From assembly GCA_029287645.1 (NCBI GenBank), contig JARFQS010000367.1, positions 1-17,618 on the forward strand: DNA of 17,618 nt, given 5' to 3'. The position numbers and the translations under genes were made by a program. The notes beneath the pieces were generated by a model. The model ran no database searches and had not been told where the DNA came from. It saw only the letters and a program-made list of their open reading frames with translations. This document shows positions 1 through 6,751 of this stretch, in pieces (positions within the stretch are counted from its first letter, which is position 1; each line of letters opens with the position of its first letter). The DNA comes from Thermoanaerobaculia bacterium. GTDB taxonomy: Bacteria; Acidobacteriota; Thermoanaerobaculia; Multivoradales; JAHEKO01.

Positions 1-3
1 TTC

Positions 4-1755
4 TTGAGCGAGCCTGTCTCCAGCAGCGGCAAGCCCATTCGATACGGCCCGTATCCCGAGATCACGGTGCCGGCCGTCGTGGTGGGTTACGGCCTCGGTC
101 TCCTGATCGCGCTGTCGATCGGTTACGCGGCACTGATTCTCGGCTTTTCCATCGAGGGCTCCGAGCTCGCCGCCATCTTGGGCTTCGGCATCCTGCGGGG
201 CCTGTTGCGGCGCACCTCGATCATCGAGAACAACATCAACCAGACCATCGCCAGCGCCGTCAACAGCGCTTCGGCCGGCATGATGTTCTCAGTGCCCGCC
301 ATCTTCATCCTGGGCTATACCGATTTCAACATCCCACTCATGGTCATTGCCTGTATCGCCGGCGGTGTCCTCGGGGTGGCCTTCATCATTCCGCTGCGCA
401 AGCAGATGATCGACTACAACCGCCTGGCCTATCCGGGTGGGATCGCGGTGGCGACAATCCTCAAGTCGCCGGGTGCTGGTGTTCACAAGGCCTTGCTCCT
501 GGTCGGAGGAGCCGCAATCAGCGCTCTGGTCCACCTGACGAGCCAGATCACAGGCATCGAGAACCTGGCTCTGGGCGACATGCTGGGCATGCCGGACTAC
601 ATGAACGGTGTCTGGTACGTCTCACTACTGACGATCGGTGCGGCCTACCTGGCAGGCAAAGGTGGCGTGTTCTTCGTCGTCGGAGGCTACGTCTGCTACT
701 GGATGCTGGCCCCCGTGCTGGCGGCCAGCGGGCTGTTGCCCTCAGCTACCCAACTCGCCGAGATGGGAACCTCGATGCCCGGCTACCTGAGGGTCTCTCT
801 CTTCCGGCCGATCGGCATCGGCATGCTCATCGGCGGCGCCCTGACCGGGATCGCGCTGGCGCTACCGCTCGTGGTGAGCGCCATCCGCAGCATGCAGACC
901 GCGGCCAAGATGAAGACCGAGGCCTCACAGGACGAGATGCCGATTCGGCTCCTCTATGCAGCTGTCGTCGGTGCTTTCATCGTGCTGCTGGTCACCGCGA
1001 TCCTCTCGACTCCGGAGATCACCGTGATGCGAGCCGCCGTCATGGCGTTGCTCGGCACGCTTTGGATTTGGATGGCCGGGGTCGTGCTCTCCGAGTGCAT
1101 CGGTCGCACCAACTGGTCGCCGCTCTCCGGCATGACCCTGATCGGCATCACCATCCTGATCATCGTGGCCAGCGGCATGAGCGACGAGGCGACGATCGTC
1201 TCCTCGATCATCGTCGGCGCGGCCATGTGCGTGGCCATGTCCCAGGCGACCGACCTGATGCTGGATCTCAAAACCGGCTATCTGATCGGCGGCATCCCGC
1301 GCAAACAGCAGATCGCTCAGTTCATGGGCACCTGGCTCGGGCCGCTCGTGATCATGGCTCTCATACTGATCCTGCACCGCGCCTACGGCCTGGGAAGCGA
1401 GCGACTGCCGGCGCCCCAGGGTCAGGCGCTGGCGAGCATGATCAACGGGATCCTGGGCGGTGACGTGCCGACCCAGAAGTACATTGCGGGAGCCGGCATC
1501 GGCGCCATCCTGAGCGCCAGTGGAATCGGCGGGCTGGGAATCCTCGTCGGTCTCGGCTTCTACCTGCCGTTCAACATCGTGCTGACCTACACGATCGGCA
1601 CGTTGGCGCGGGTCTTCACCGACTGGCGACCGGGGAGGCGCTTCAGTGAAGAGGTCGGCGTGCCTGTGGCGGCTGGCCTGATTGTCGGTGAGGCCCTGAT
1701 CGGGGTCGGGGTCGCCCTCTATCGAATCTTCGGCGCCGCCACGGGTGGCGGCTAG
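4..1755 (+). CDS. OPT family oligopeptide/metal-chelate transporter
   Basis: Polytopic inner-membrane transporter of the OPT family, whose members import small peptides or metal-chelate conjugates, probably by proton coupling; the substrate cannot be read here. About 14 or more hydrophobic segments cover the whole length. The segment at residues 73-85 (SIIENNINQTIAS), followed by a small-residue-rich stretch and FSVPAIFILGY, is the family's N-terminal signature, and IPLRKQMI around residue 129 also fits. The 583 residues are slightly short of the usual 600-680. Translation may begin at TTG at position 4, giving the expected short cytoplasmic tail (PYPEITVPAVV) before the first membrane segment. 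The window starts one codon earlier, so an upstream start and any ribosome site cannot be excluded. The next gene follows after 18 nt on the same strand and is probably cotranscribed. Confidence 0.9.
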   Translation: MSEPVSSSGKPIRYGPYPEITVPAVVVGYGLGLLIALSIGYAALILGFSIEGSELAAILGFGILRGLLRRTSIIENNINQTIASAVNSASAGMMFSVPAIFILGYTDFNIPLMVIACIAGGVLGVAFIIPLRKQMIDYNRLAYPGGIAVATILKSPGAGVHKALLLVGGAAISALVHLTSQITGIENLALGDMLGMPDYMNGVWYVSLLTIGAAYLAGKGGVFFVVGGYVCYWMLAPVLAASGLLPSATQLAEMGTSMPGYLRVSLFRPIGIGMLIGGALTGIALALPLVVSAIRSMQTAAKMKTEASQDEMPIRLLYAAVVGAFIVLLVTAILSTPEITVMRAAVMALLGTLWIWMAGVVLSECIGRTNWSPLSGMTLIGITILIIVASGMSDEATIVSSIIVGAAMCVAMSQATDLMLDLKTGYLIGGIPRKQQIAQFMGTWLGPLVIMALILILHRAYGLGSERLPAPQGQALASMINGILGGDVPTQKYIAGAGIGAILSASGIGGLGILVGLGFYLPFNIVLTYTIGTLARVFTDWRPGRRFSEEVGVPVAAGLIVGEALIGVGVALYRIFGAATGGG

Positions 1756-1773
1756 CGACGTGAGGCTCGAGAC

Positions 1774-2319
1774 TTGAAGATCTTAGGCTATCTGTTCATC
1801 ACCATCAGCTTCCTGATGGCCTCCTACTATTCGGTCATCGACGTCGAAGTCGTGCCCTGGGCGAAGGTGATCCCAGCTCTGGTGCTGGGTGTGATCGGCG
1901 TCGTGGCGGTGCAGATCAGCGGTCGCGGACATCGCAGATCGGCCGACAAGGTGCGCTCCAACATGGGGAAGCTCGAGGAGAGCCTGACCGCCATCGTTGC
2001 CAACGCCGAGAGACTGGATGCGGAGAAGGAATCCATCGACCCCTACGAGATCCGGCATCGCATCGACGAGCTCTTTATGGCGGATCTCGACACCTTCGTC
2101 GAGAATCGAGAGACGATCGGCGACGTCTATGGCCTGCAAGCCTACGCCGACGTGATGACCCACTTCGCCACCGGCGAGCGCTACCTCAACCGCTGCTGGT
2201 CGGCCTCGACCGACGGGTACATCGAAGTCATCCACAATTACCTCAGCCGCGCCACAGGTCAGTTCGAGCAGGCCCTCGAGCTTCTTCAGAGCCACACCGG
2301 AACCGCGCAGCCCTCTTGA
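1774..2319 (+). CDS. Small membrane protein with cytoplasmic helical domain, unknown function
   Basis: I do not recognise a named family. The 181-aa protein has two N-terminal hydrophobic segments (about residues 3-22 and 28-50), then a basic stretch (RGHRRSADKVR) and a soluble, strongly helical, acidic region containing LEESLTAIVANAERLDAEKE, likely a coiled coil. By the positive-inside rule the large domain would be cytoplasmic. It starts at TTG, with GAGG at 1762-1765 about 8 nt upstream as ribosome site. No ATG is nearby, and the GTG at 1760 runs into a stop. Codons end mostly in G or C like the neighbours, supporting a real gene. It lies 18 nt after the OPT transporter, so an accessory or regulatory role for that transporter is a reasonable inference, not shown by sequence. 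Confidence 0.75.
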   Translation: MKILGYLFITISFLMASYYSVIDVEVVPWAKVIPALVLGVIGVVAVQISGRGHRRSADKVRSNMGKLEESLTAIVANAERLDAEKESIDPYEIRHRIDELFMADLDTFVENRETIGDVYGLQAYADVMTHFATGERYLNRCWSASTDGYIEVIHNYLSRATGQFEQALELLQSHTGTAQPS

Positions 2320-2416
2320 GGGTCGAGGCGTCCGGTCGTACCTCCCGGCCGATCCATGGGGCTTGAGGTGGAGGCATCCGGCTCTCCGCCGGGCGTTCTT
2401 TGAGGGCTTGGGGATT

Positions 2417-2446
2417 GAGCCGGCCACACTGGGTCACGGCCGGTTC
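2417..2446. terminator. Candidate bidirectional stem-loop between convergent genes
   Basis: Arms GAGCCGGCC (2417-2425) and GGCCGGTTC (2438-2446) form a 9-bp stem with one G-T pair and a 12-nt loop. It lies in the 147-nt gap between the converging membrane-protein and Doc genes, about 100 nt after the first stop and 20 nt after the second. There is only a weak T-rich tail (TTCTT), so an intrinsic terminator is plausible but not proven. The rest of the gap holds nothing recognisable except a 12-base word at 2331-2342 that recurs at 11132-11143. Confidence 0.35.
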
Positions 2447-2466
2447 TTGGGGGCGTCTCGGGAATG

Positions 2467-2868
2467 TCACCCGTGCTCAACGACAGAGCGCAAGTGCTTC
2501 CGGATCCAGGCCGCGAACTCCGACTCCGTTAGATCCGAGGCCGCCAGATCCAGCATGACGCGAACCACCTGCGGTTCCGGAGCGTCGAGGTCGAAGCCAT
2601 TGAGTCCAAGAAAGACATAGACCGCCATGAATGCGATCCTCTTGTTCCCATCGACGAAGCCGTGATTCCGAACCAAACCATAGCCGTAGGCAGCGGCAAG
2701 GTCTGCTAGATCAATCTCTCCTTCATACGACCACTTGAGGCGGGGCCTCTCGAGAGCGGACGCTATCAGCCCCTCGTCACGTACCCCGAACCGACCCCCG
2801 TGCTCGTGAAGCAGATTCGTGTGGATGACGCCGACGAAGCCCCGTGACAGCCAGCGCGGTTCCCTCAC
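2467..2868 (-). CDS. doc: Type II toxin, death-on-curing (Doc) family
   Basis: Fic/Doc-fold toxin of 133 aa, the usual length for Doc (about 126-135). The signature HGFVDGNKR at residues 69-77 matches the HxFx(D/N)xNKR motif. In characterised Doc proteins this motif transfers phosphate from a nucleotide to elongation factor Tu and stops translation; the K in place of the second glycine of true Fic (AMP-transferring) proteins favours the kinase type. The N-terminal stretch around LHEHGGRFGVRDEGLIASALERP is also typical of the family. It starts at GTG (2868) with GGTGAG just upstream. It lies 12 nt after the stop of an AbrB-type antitoxin gene, in the normal antitoxin-first order. All motif residues are present, so the toxin looks intact. 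Confidence 0.92.
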   Translation of the reverse strand: MREPRWLSRGFVGVIHTNLLHEHGGRFGVRDEGLIASALERPRLKWSYEGEIDLADLAAAYGYGLVRNHGFVDGNKRIAFMAVYVFLGLNGFDLDAPEPQVVRVMLDLAASDLTESEFAAWIRKHLRSVVEHG

Positions 2869-2880
2869 CTCACCGATCCG

Positions 2881-3108
2881 TCACTTTGACAGCTCGTGCA
2901 GGGCATTCCGATACTTCCTGGCACCCCGCTCATACACCTCCATGGCCTTCGCAAAATCGGGCTCCAGGGGTGTGATAAGAATTCCTTCGGAAGTCTCGAT
3001 CACGTTGAGGGTATCTCCCGCCTTGATGTGAAACCGGTCGGCGGTCTCCTTGGGTAGCGTGGCTCCAACCGAGCCCCCCATTCTTCTCGCTGTCACCTGC
3101 TTGACCAC
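2881..3108 (-). CDS. AbrB/MazE/SpoVT-type antitoxin of the Doc toxin
   Basis: 75-aa DNA-binding antitoxin with a swapped-hairpin (SpoVT/AbrB) domain. Residues 11-21 (GGSVGATLPKE) and the following FHIKAGDTLNVIETSEGILITPLEP give the beta-strand pattern of the family. The C-terminal 20 or so residues (FAKAMEVYERGARKYRNALHELSK) are helical and charged, and probably wrap the toxin. It starts at GTG (3108), with GGGAG about 7 nt upstream. A consensus -10 box and a perfect palindrome lie just upstream, consistent with the autorepression usual for such pairs. Classical Doc is paired with a Phd-fold antitoxin; AbrB-fold partners for Doc toxins also occur, and this is one of those. Confidence 0.88.
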   Translation of the reverse strand: MVKQVTARRMGGSVGATLPKETADRFHIKAGDTLNVIETSEGILITPLEPDFAKAMEVYERGARKYRNALHELSK

Positions 3109-3129
3109 GATTCGACTCCCTTCGCCTTA

Positions 3130-3160
3130 ATTATAGCACTAGAGTGCTACTTGCTTCCAA
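3130..3160 (-). promoter_or_regulatory. Promoter and palindromic operator of the toxin-antitoxin pair
   Basis: Read on the minus strand, 3135-3130 is TATAAT, the exact -10 consensus, ending 21 nt before the antitoxin start codon. TTGGAA at 3160-3155 is a fair -35 match, though its 19-bp spacing is long. Between them is the perfect inverted repeat TAGCACT-2-AGTGCTA (3134-3149), overlapping the -10 box by two bases. A repressor bound there would block RNA polymerase, as expected for conditional autorepression by an antitoxin/toxin complex. The site also contains the stop codon of the upstream 94-aa gene. Confidence 0.7.
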
Positions 3161-3428
3161 AGCCCACGCCCGGGCCTGTCCGAAGCTCCCAAAGACGACT
3201 CCAAAACCCACCCTTGATCCGCTTGCCATTGGAATCAAAGATTCGGGCACCGAGTTCCAGCGTGGCCCCGTCGCAAGGAACACCCAGATAGAACCCGTAA
3301 TCACATCCTCCGGTCAAAGGAAGGTACAAGAGGGCAGCACCTTTTCCCATGCCTTGGCGCTCAGCGTCGGATATCACCTGCGGATCTACTCGAGTCAATA
3401 GAATTGAAAGCCTCTCTTCGAGATTCAT
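3147..3428 (-). CDS. Hypothetical 94-aa protein upstream of the toxin-antitoxin pair
   Basis: No family recognised. The likely start is ATG at 3428, with GGGAG 4 nt upstream and AAAGGAG further out. Starting there gives a soluble protein of about 93-94 aa that begins MNLEERLSILLTRVDPQ and has a Gly- and aromatic-rich middle (residues about 33-55). By rough hand count about 55% of codons end in G or C, clearly less than the flanking genes; the reading is otherwise uninterrupted. Its stop lies inside the palindrome of the antitoxin promoter. It could be a third member of the toxin-antitoxin locus, an acquired accessory gene or, less likely, a chance open frame. The frame is open upstream to 3524 but the ribosome site favours 3428. 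Confidence 0.5.
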   Translation of the reverse strand: MNLEERLSILLTRVDPQVISDAERQGMGKGAALLYLPLTGGCDYGFYLGVPCDGATLELGARIFDSNGKRIKGGFWSRLWELRTGPGVGFGSK

Positions 3429-3523
3429 ATCTCCCGCACTCCTTTCGACGGAGAGTCTTACTGTCAGCTTCTCAGAGCACAACCTCTCAACAACACGGGC
3501 CGTACCGTCCTCCTCACACTGCA

Positions 3524-3557
3524 CCGACAGGCCGAGGATGTCCGCTAGAATGCGTGG
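3524..3557 (+). promoter_or_regulatory. Candidate leaderless promoter of the amino acid dehydrogenase gene
   Basis: TAGAAT at 3546-3551 resembles a -10 box, with CCGACA (3524-3529) 16 nt upstream matching four of six bases of the -35 consensus. The expected start of transcription, 6-7 nt past the -10, falls on the A of the ATG at 3558. No Shine-Dalgarno sequence precedes that ATG, while most genes in this window have one. The two facts together suggest a leaderless mRNA. Confidence 0.4.
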
Positions 3558-4619
3558 ATGAATTACGACCTACAGGCTCTGATGGAAAGGTGGGACGGCC
3601 TCGGCGTCGTCCATCGATACGACCAACCGACCCGCACATGGGTCTTCATCTGCATGCACGACAACACCCTCGGTCCCTGCACCGGAGGCACCCGAATGAA
3701 GGTCTACTCGAAGCCGGGAGAGGGGCTTCTGGACGGCATGCGACTGGCGGAAGGGATGACCAACAAGTGGGCCGCCATCGATGTGGCGGCCGGGGGAGGC
3801 AAGGCTGTCCTCGCAGTCGAGAGGCCTCTGGAAGGAGAAGGGCGCAGGGGACTCCTGCTGCGCTATGGTCGTTTGATCCAGTCCCTCGGAGGAGGCTTCC
3901 ACACCGGCGAGGACCTCGGCATCTCGACCGAAGACATGAAGGTCGTCGCCGAGGAAGCCGACTATGTCCATGGCTTTCACCCCGAGGACGGCTCCAAGAT
4001 CGATCCGAGTCCCTTTACGGCCCGCGCAGTCTTCGCCGGCATCCGAAGTGCCGTGGCTCGAGCTCTGGAAGGCGAGACTCTGAGCGGCAAGAAAGTCCTG
4101 ATCCAGGGTGTGGGAAGTGTGGGTGCAAATCTCGGCATGTTCCTCAAGGAGGCCGGAGCGCAGCTACTGGTCAGCGACATCGACGAGGTCCGCTGTCAGC
4201 GGGTGGCCGATCAACTCGAGGCGACCCTGGTTCCCGAAAACGAGGTCTACTCCACGCCCTGCGACGTCTACGCACCCTGCGCGGTGGGAGCGACTCTGAA
4301 CCCCGAGACCGTTCCTCGGCTCCAGTGTCGGATCGTCGCCGGTTCAGCCAATAATCAACTCGCCGAACCCGGCGATGCCGCCCGGCTGATGGAGCGGGGC
4401 ATCCTTTACGTGCCCGACTACATCATCAATGCCGGAGGGGCACTCGCGTTCTCGCTCCTCGATCAGGGCATCGGCGATCGAGAGTTGCTGCTCGAGAAGA
4501 TGGATGCAATCGGAGACTCCGTTACCCAGATACTGCAAGAGGCCGCCTCGCAGGGCGAATCTCCCGTCGTTGCCGCTCAGCACCGCGTCGACCGCGCCCT
4601 GGCCAAGTCCCGCGATTAG
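3558..4619 (+). CDS. Leucine dehydrogenase-like (Glu/Leu/Phe/Val dehydrogenase family)
   Basis: NAD-dependent oxidative deamination of a branched-chain or other hydrophobic amino acid to its 2-oxo acid, in the cytoplasm. The 353 aa compare with about 364 for Bacillus leucine dehydrogenase. The N-terminal domain has HDNTLGPCTGGTRM (residues 34-47), then K70 and K82 (in GGGK) at the positions of the substrate-binding and catalytic lysines, and D119 in TGEDLG. The C-terminal Rossmann domain has GVGSVG at 184-189, CDVYAPCAVGATLN and the family signature GSANNQL, followed by PDYIINAGG. The start aligns with the start of known leucine dehydrogenases although no ribosome site precedes it. Specificity for leucine over valine or phenylalanine cannot be settled from this. 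It stands alone between the toxin block and a converging operon. Confidence 0.92.
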   Translation: MNYDLQALMERWDGLGVVHRYDQPTRTWVFICMHDNTLGPCTGGTRMKVYSKPGEGLLDGMRLAEGMTNKWAAIDVAAGGGKAVLAVERPLEGEGRRGLLLRYGRLIQSLGGGFHTGEDLGISTEDMKVVAEEADYVHGFHPEDGSKIDPSPFTARAVFAGIRSAVARALEGETLSGKKVLIQGVGSVGANLGMFLKEAGAQLLVSDIDEVRCQRVADQLEATLVPENEVYSTPCDVYAPCAVGATLNPETVPRLQCRIVAGSANNQLAEPGDAARLMERGILYVPDYIINAGGALAFSLLDQGIGDRELLLEKMDAIGDSVTQILQEAASQGESPVVAAQHRVDRALAKSRD

Positions 4620-4765
4620 ACCCGACCCAACCACCGCTCGGTGCTGTTCACGAGGGCAGTCCTCCGATCATCGTTGTATATATTGGGCTAAGCTCCCAGG
4701 CCCCTACGCCCCGTTGCCTCAGGGCCCCACTGCCTCAAAGGCCGGTCGGAGACACGACGAGCGGC

Positions 4766-6169
4766 TCAACCCCCGCCGTCCCAGACTTCCGTGTCGGGGT
4801 AGAAGCCGTACCAGCCGAACCAGAAGGCGACGTGCCCCGGCAGGCGTTGCAAGCGCACAGACTCGTTCTCGGACGAGATCAGGGCGTCTTCGGTGAGATT
4901 CCAGACGAGATCTCGGTCGTCCACGAGCTCGTCTGCTTCACTCCACCGGAATCTCCGGTCACCCCTCTCGTAGGCCCGGATCGAGCCGCTCCTGGAGTCC
5001 GCCACCAGTACGATCGGCGAGGCTCCAACGGAATCGTTGACCACGCCAGCCGCGAGAGCGGCTTCCACGACGAAGGCCTTGGGGCTGCCCTCGATTCGCA
5101 GGACGTAGACCTCTTCGTTGCGCTGCAGCCGAGGGTCCTTCTTCCACACCGGAAAGGAGACTCCCGACCTCGCTTCGTCGGCAGACCCGGGTTGGTAGTC
5201 GAATGGGTAGTAGAAAGCGAGGGGTTCCAAGTCCAGCACGGTAGTTGTCGGATGGCGCCATCGCCACTCGCCCCAGGTGGTGAGAGTCAGGGGCAGGACT
5301 TCGAGGCCGACGGGATCTTCTGCCAGCTTGCCGACAACCGGCTCGCCGGTCAGGTTGCTCCACAGGGACTCTGTGTCGTGGTCGAACATGAGCTTGTTGC
5401 TGCGATAGAGCAGGCCCGAGGTACCGAAGACCCTCTGCTTTCCGTCCGCTGCTCGCGAGTGAAACAGAATCCCCGACCGACACAGAGTGCAGTAGGACAG
5501 CGCCACGGGCTCCCCGCCGATCTCGTCGTTGAGTAGCTCGTGCCAGTCCATGATTCGCAGTGGATAGGCCCGATACTCGCCGTTCACCGCAGCCCCGAAG
5601 ACGAGCTCGCCGTCACCGAGATACTCCGCATCGAGGGCAGGGATCGTGTCGGGATTCATGAGCGTCGGGATCTCGTCGACCCTGACTCCGCCCCAAACCA
5701 CTTCGGTCAATCGAACCCTTGCCGGCACTCCTTCGTAGAGGATCTCCGTATACCGGGGATCGATGCGCGACAGCAGCTCCGCCTTGAACTGGGCATAGCC
5801 GGACCGGGGCTCGATCTCCGGGTGCGCTCCGACCCATTCCACCCAGTCGAAGTACCGCGTCCCGAGTTCGGCTCCCGTAAGGGCCTCGAGCACCTCGAGA
5901 GCCTCCGCACGTTGCTCCCGAGGGATGAAGAACAGGCTGTCCACCAGGCCGGGAACGAGCGAGGTGTCGCCCGCCTCGATCAGAGCCTTCTGGGCCTTCT
6001 TGCGCTGCTTCTTCTTCTCGGACTGGAGTTGCTGGATCGTGTCATAGCCCACGCCCTTTCCCTGCTCGGCGATAGCCGGCACGGGCGGCGCCAGCAAAAG
6101 GGCCACGCCCATGAGAGCGGAGCAGCACTTCATGCAGAGAGTCGTCGAACCAACCATTGGGACTCGCAT
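4766..6169 (-). CDS. Exported DUF3179-domain protein with helical-repeat N-terminus
   Basis: About 467 aa. An N-terminal signal peptide (hydrophobic core around residues 17-32, likely cut after AIA) sends it out of the cytoplasm. Residues about 45-105 are helical and lysine-rich, resembling a HEAT-like repeat. From about residue 140 comes the DUF3179 domain: Asp-Trp-His near 208-210, SYCTLC (cysteines about 227 and 230) followed by RSGILF, then GTSGLLYRSNKLMFD, TESLWSN and a TGEP segment. The two cysteines and conserved His suggest metal or redox chemistry, but no activity is established for the family. In-frame starts at TTG 6178, GTG 6175, ATG 6169 and ATG 6157 are possible; 6169 is chosen because AGAGG lies about 9 nt upstream. 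It lies 12 nt after the NTF2-like gene, likely cotranscribed. Confidence 0.85.
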   Translation of the reverse strand: MRVPMVGSTTLCMKCCSALMGVALLLAPPVPAIAEQGKGVGYDTIQQLQSEKKKQRKKAQKALIEAGDTSLVPGLVDSLFFIPREQRAEALEVLEALTGAELGTRYFDWVEWVGAHPEIEPRSGYAQFKAELLSRIDPRYTEILYEGVPARVRLTEVVWGGVRVDEIPTLMNPDTIPALDAEYLGDGELVFGAAVNGEYRAYPLRIMDWHELLNDEIGGEPVALSYCTLCRSGILFHSRAADGKQRVFGTSGLLYRSNKLMFDHDTESLWSNLTGEPVVGKLAEDPVGLEVLPLTLTTWGEWRWRHPTTTVLDLEPLAFYYPFDYQPGSADEARSGVSFPVWKKDPRLQRNEEVYVLRIEGSPKAFVVEAALAAGVVNDSVGASPIVLVADSRSGSIRAYERGDRRFRWSEADELVDDRDLVWNLTEDALISSENESVRLQRLPGHVAFWFGWYGFYPDTEVWDGGG

Positions 6170-6181
6170 CTTCACCAACCT

Positions 6182-6700
6182 CTAGAACCAGGGGCGCGTC
6201 GGCTCCTCGACAACCTCCAGCAGCTCCACGAAATCGATCTTCCAGTCATCTCCCTGCTCCACCCAATCGATCCGGAACCGGTAGGCCTCCCGGCCCGTGA
6301 TGTCCCTCGCCGAGGTCACGAAATCCGCGATCAGGAAGGAGGAGGCCCGTCGATGCTCCTCGAGGACCGTCAACTCCTTTTCCCGAATCCGCATGGCGAT
6401 CGCCTGACTGAAGGACCGGTACTGGTGAACTCCGGCCGCCAGCCGCTGCCGATCCCGGGTATGGAAGTCGAAATCCTCGGCTCGAAACTCGAAGCTGTCG
6501 GCGAACATCTCGCTGATGTTGCGCGCCTTGGCCAGCGCGATGAGATCACTTTCCCCCGGTGCCTTCGAGACGAGCTTCTGAATCCTCTTGATGTTCTTGT
6601 TGATTCTCCGCTCGGGGCTCACCCACCAGCGCACCGCGAGCCAGCCACCGACCAGCAGCACAGCCAGGCAGATCAGTGCCTGTAGTCGCTTGCCGCTCAC
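6182..6700 (-). CDS. Membrane-anchored NTF2-like (SnoaL-type) protein, unknown function
   Basis: 172 aa. A single N-terminal hydrophobic segment (about residues 8-26, ending in WLAVRWWV) works as anchor or uncleaved signal, with the rest outside. Residues about 35-170 show the helix then curved-sheet pattern of the NTF2-like fold: helical IKRIQKLVSKAPGESDLIALAKA, then strands with SFEFRAEDFDFHT, SSFLIADFVTSARD, EAYRFRIDWVEQGDDWKIDFVEL. The final W-K-I-D-F-V-E-L strand after a Gly-Asp turn is typical of this fold. The fold assignment is by pattern; no catalytic residues are evident. The start is GTG (6700), with AGAGGG about 8 nt upstream. It lies in a same-strand run 51 nt after the DUF885 gene and 12 nt before the DUF3179 gene. 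Confidence 0.75.
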   Translation of the reverse strand: MSGKRLQALICLAVLLVGGWLAVRWWVSPERRINKNIKRIQKLVSKAPGESDLIALAKARNISEMFADSFEFRAEDFDFHTRDRQRLAAGVHQYRSFSQAIAMRIREKELTVLEEHRRASSFLIADFVTSARDITGREAYRFRIDWVEQGDDWKIDFVELLEVVEEPTRPWF

Positions 6701-6751
6701 GACAGGACCCTCTGCTGTCCGACCTTCAGAGTCTCGTCCTCCACTCCAAGA

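Noticed and set aside
1783..2427. 214-aa minus-strand frame over the small membrane protein gene
   Set aside because: Histidine, aspartate and glycine-rich shadow translation; the plus-strand frame has a ribosome site and membrane segments.
3429..3524. Longer 125-aa form of the 94-aa protein
   Set aside because: The internal ATG at 3428 has a strong ribosome site, and the extension reaches into the dehydrogenase promoter.
4675..4737. AT-rich TATATATT and a repeated TGCCTCA between convergent genes
   Set aside because: No gene follows in either direction that it could serve, and the 7-base repeat is too short to mean anything. The 146-nt gap shows no clear terminator.
4832..6685. Long plus-strand open frames opposite the DUF3179 and NTF2-like genes
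   Set aside because: They are antisense to well supported genes, have no ribosome site or recognisable domain, and arise from high GC content.
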